NCBI RefSeq assembly: GCF_007995245.1
Contig: NZ_VCBA01000003.1
Location: forward strand, 463,568 to 527,567
DNA length: 64,000 bases
From: Tateyamaria sp. syn59
GTDB lineage: Bacteria > Pseudomonadota > Alphaproteobacteria > Rhodobacterales > Rhodobacteraceae
Reading direction: 5' to 3'
Shown here: positions 63,303-64,000 of the stretch, piece by piece
Numbering within the stretch: position 1 is the first letter of the stretch
Layout of the letters: each line of letters begins with the position of its first letter
Position numbers and translations under genes: made by a program
The notes under the pieces: model-generated
Told to the model about the DNA's origin: nothing
The model's input: the letters and a program-made list of their open reading frames with translations, nothing else
The model's database searches: none

Positions 63303-64000
63303 TTTGGCTTACTATCGCTAAGCTGAAAGAGCAGAAGCGTTTCAAAGGTGTTCGTGGACTAAAGAGATATTCATTGCATGCGACTGCGCGAGGTTTGTTG
63401 GCACCCGTCCTAGTGACCTCTGAGTAATGACGCACTTCCCTCTCGCTGCGAATGTCGGAAATGTGGATGGCGAACGGAGCATCGAAGTAAGACGGTCGAT
63501 GTCTCTTACGACCCTCTTGCTCAAGCGGCCAGTGGTCAAATCTCATCTGGCTCCGTTCATGGCTAATTCGTTTTCAGGTTACACACCGGAATACTTAGGT
63601 GCGCCATCTATTTTGTTGTGGCCACGCGGAACTCAAACGGCAGACAGACAGCAATACCTTTACGGTTAAAGTCACGTTATTGCTTCCCATCGACCGTGCC
63701 CCAGACAAGCCAGTGCGACCATGTTTGAGTGCCGGTCTGTGCAAACCAAGCCCACGTCTCTATTCTCTCCGGCCTCGCTGCTAATGGAAGACCGGCATCA
63801 CCTCCGCTCGATACATGGATAGGTGCACTGCAGACGCGCATAGAAATTCAACTCTGCGCGAAAAAATGCCACTTGTTGTTCGCTTCAACCATGTGCTTGC
63901 TGGGCTTTTTTTGCGCCATGCTATGCTCGTAATGCGTGTATTTTTTTGCTTACGGTCTGCGACAAGGTACCGAACTTCGAGTATCAATCCCTATCGTTTG
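63303..64000. other. 698-bp region without a supported gene at the window end
   Basis: The stretch is less GC-rich than the rest of the window and holds only short frames without RBS or recognisable motifs. No terminator with a T-run follows the LysR gene. It may be an intergenic boundary of the catabolic island or a decayed region; nothing more is supported. Confidence 0.45.

Noticed and set aside
63427..63669. 80-codon frame in the last region
   Set aside because: No RBS, atypical composition and no recognisable motif; treated as chance.
1..64000. CRISPR arrays, tRNA/rRNA genes, insertion sequences and prophage
   Set aside because: No regularly spaced direct repeats, no cloverleaf or rRNA sequence recognised and no transposase or integrase motif seen in any frame.

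Overview
The window is a 64 kb chromosomal segment of an alphaproteobacterium, almost certainly a Rhodobacteraceae member (Roseobacter group). The signs are an ethylmalonyl-CoA pathway locus (ecm and ccr) with an acyltransferase beside it, a LuxR/LuxI pair preceded by a CtrA-type TTAA-N7-TTAA site, a TIGR02186/TauE pair, RTX-Hint and DUF6455 proteins, and high-GC, densely overlapping operons. I see no rRNA, tRNA, CRISPR array, phage or complete insertion sequence.

Layout. 1-4.9 kb: ethylmalonyl-CoA mutase (cut by the window edge), a small membrane protein, a PlsB-like acyltransferase and crotonyl-CoA carboxylase/reductase, closed by a clear intrinsic terminator. 5.1-6.7 kb: quorum-sensing module (small ORF overlapping luxR, then luxI). 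6.8-10 kb: RecD-like helicase, TIGR02186 protein and TauE/SafE permease. 10.1-14.9 kb: a BMP-type nucleoside-like ABC importer (two permeases, a double ATPase, a binding protein). 15-17.1 kb: rimI-tsaB-GFA-nfuA-like genes in overlapping order. 17.3-19.2 kb: a secreted-type RTX-Hint protein. 19.2-26.7 kb: housekeeping and small conserved proteins (USP, DsbA-like isomerase, ilvE, M48 lipoprotein, IMPACT, DUF6455, hemolysin III, DCC protein, rimO). 26.8-28.8 kb: AsmA.

29-33 kb holds capsule-type functions: a decayed phosphomannomutase, kdsA, a KpsE-like protein and a KpsT-like ATPase without a visible KpsM. 33.7-41.2 kb is one five-gene overlapping operon (MurG-like glycosyltransferase, two GT4 glycosyltransferases, an ABC exporter half-transporter and a two-domain kinase-fold protein), divergent from a histidine kinase/response regulator pair (41.4-43.7 kb). 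This looks like a surface-glycan or glycolipid export system that I cannot match to a named pathway.

44.3-63.3 kb is a long plus-strand catabolic region. Part one: two amidohydrolases, a Dpp/Opp-type importer and a thiamine-diphosphate enzyme. Part two: a polar-amino-acid-type importer, a D-carbamoylase-like hydrolase, a flavin reductase, a DapA-like lyase, a deleted SDR remnant, a hydantoinase/dihydropyrimidinase, a hydantoin-racemase-like enzyme and a LysR regulator. Together they predict uptake and opening of cyclic ureides or amides (hydantoin- or pyrimidine-like compounds) through N-carbamoyl amino acids, though the true substrate is unknown. The last 0.7 kb holds no gene I can support.
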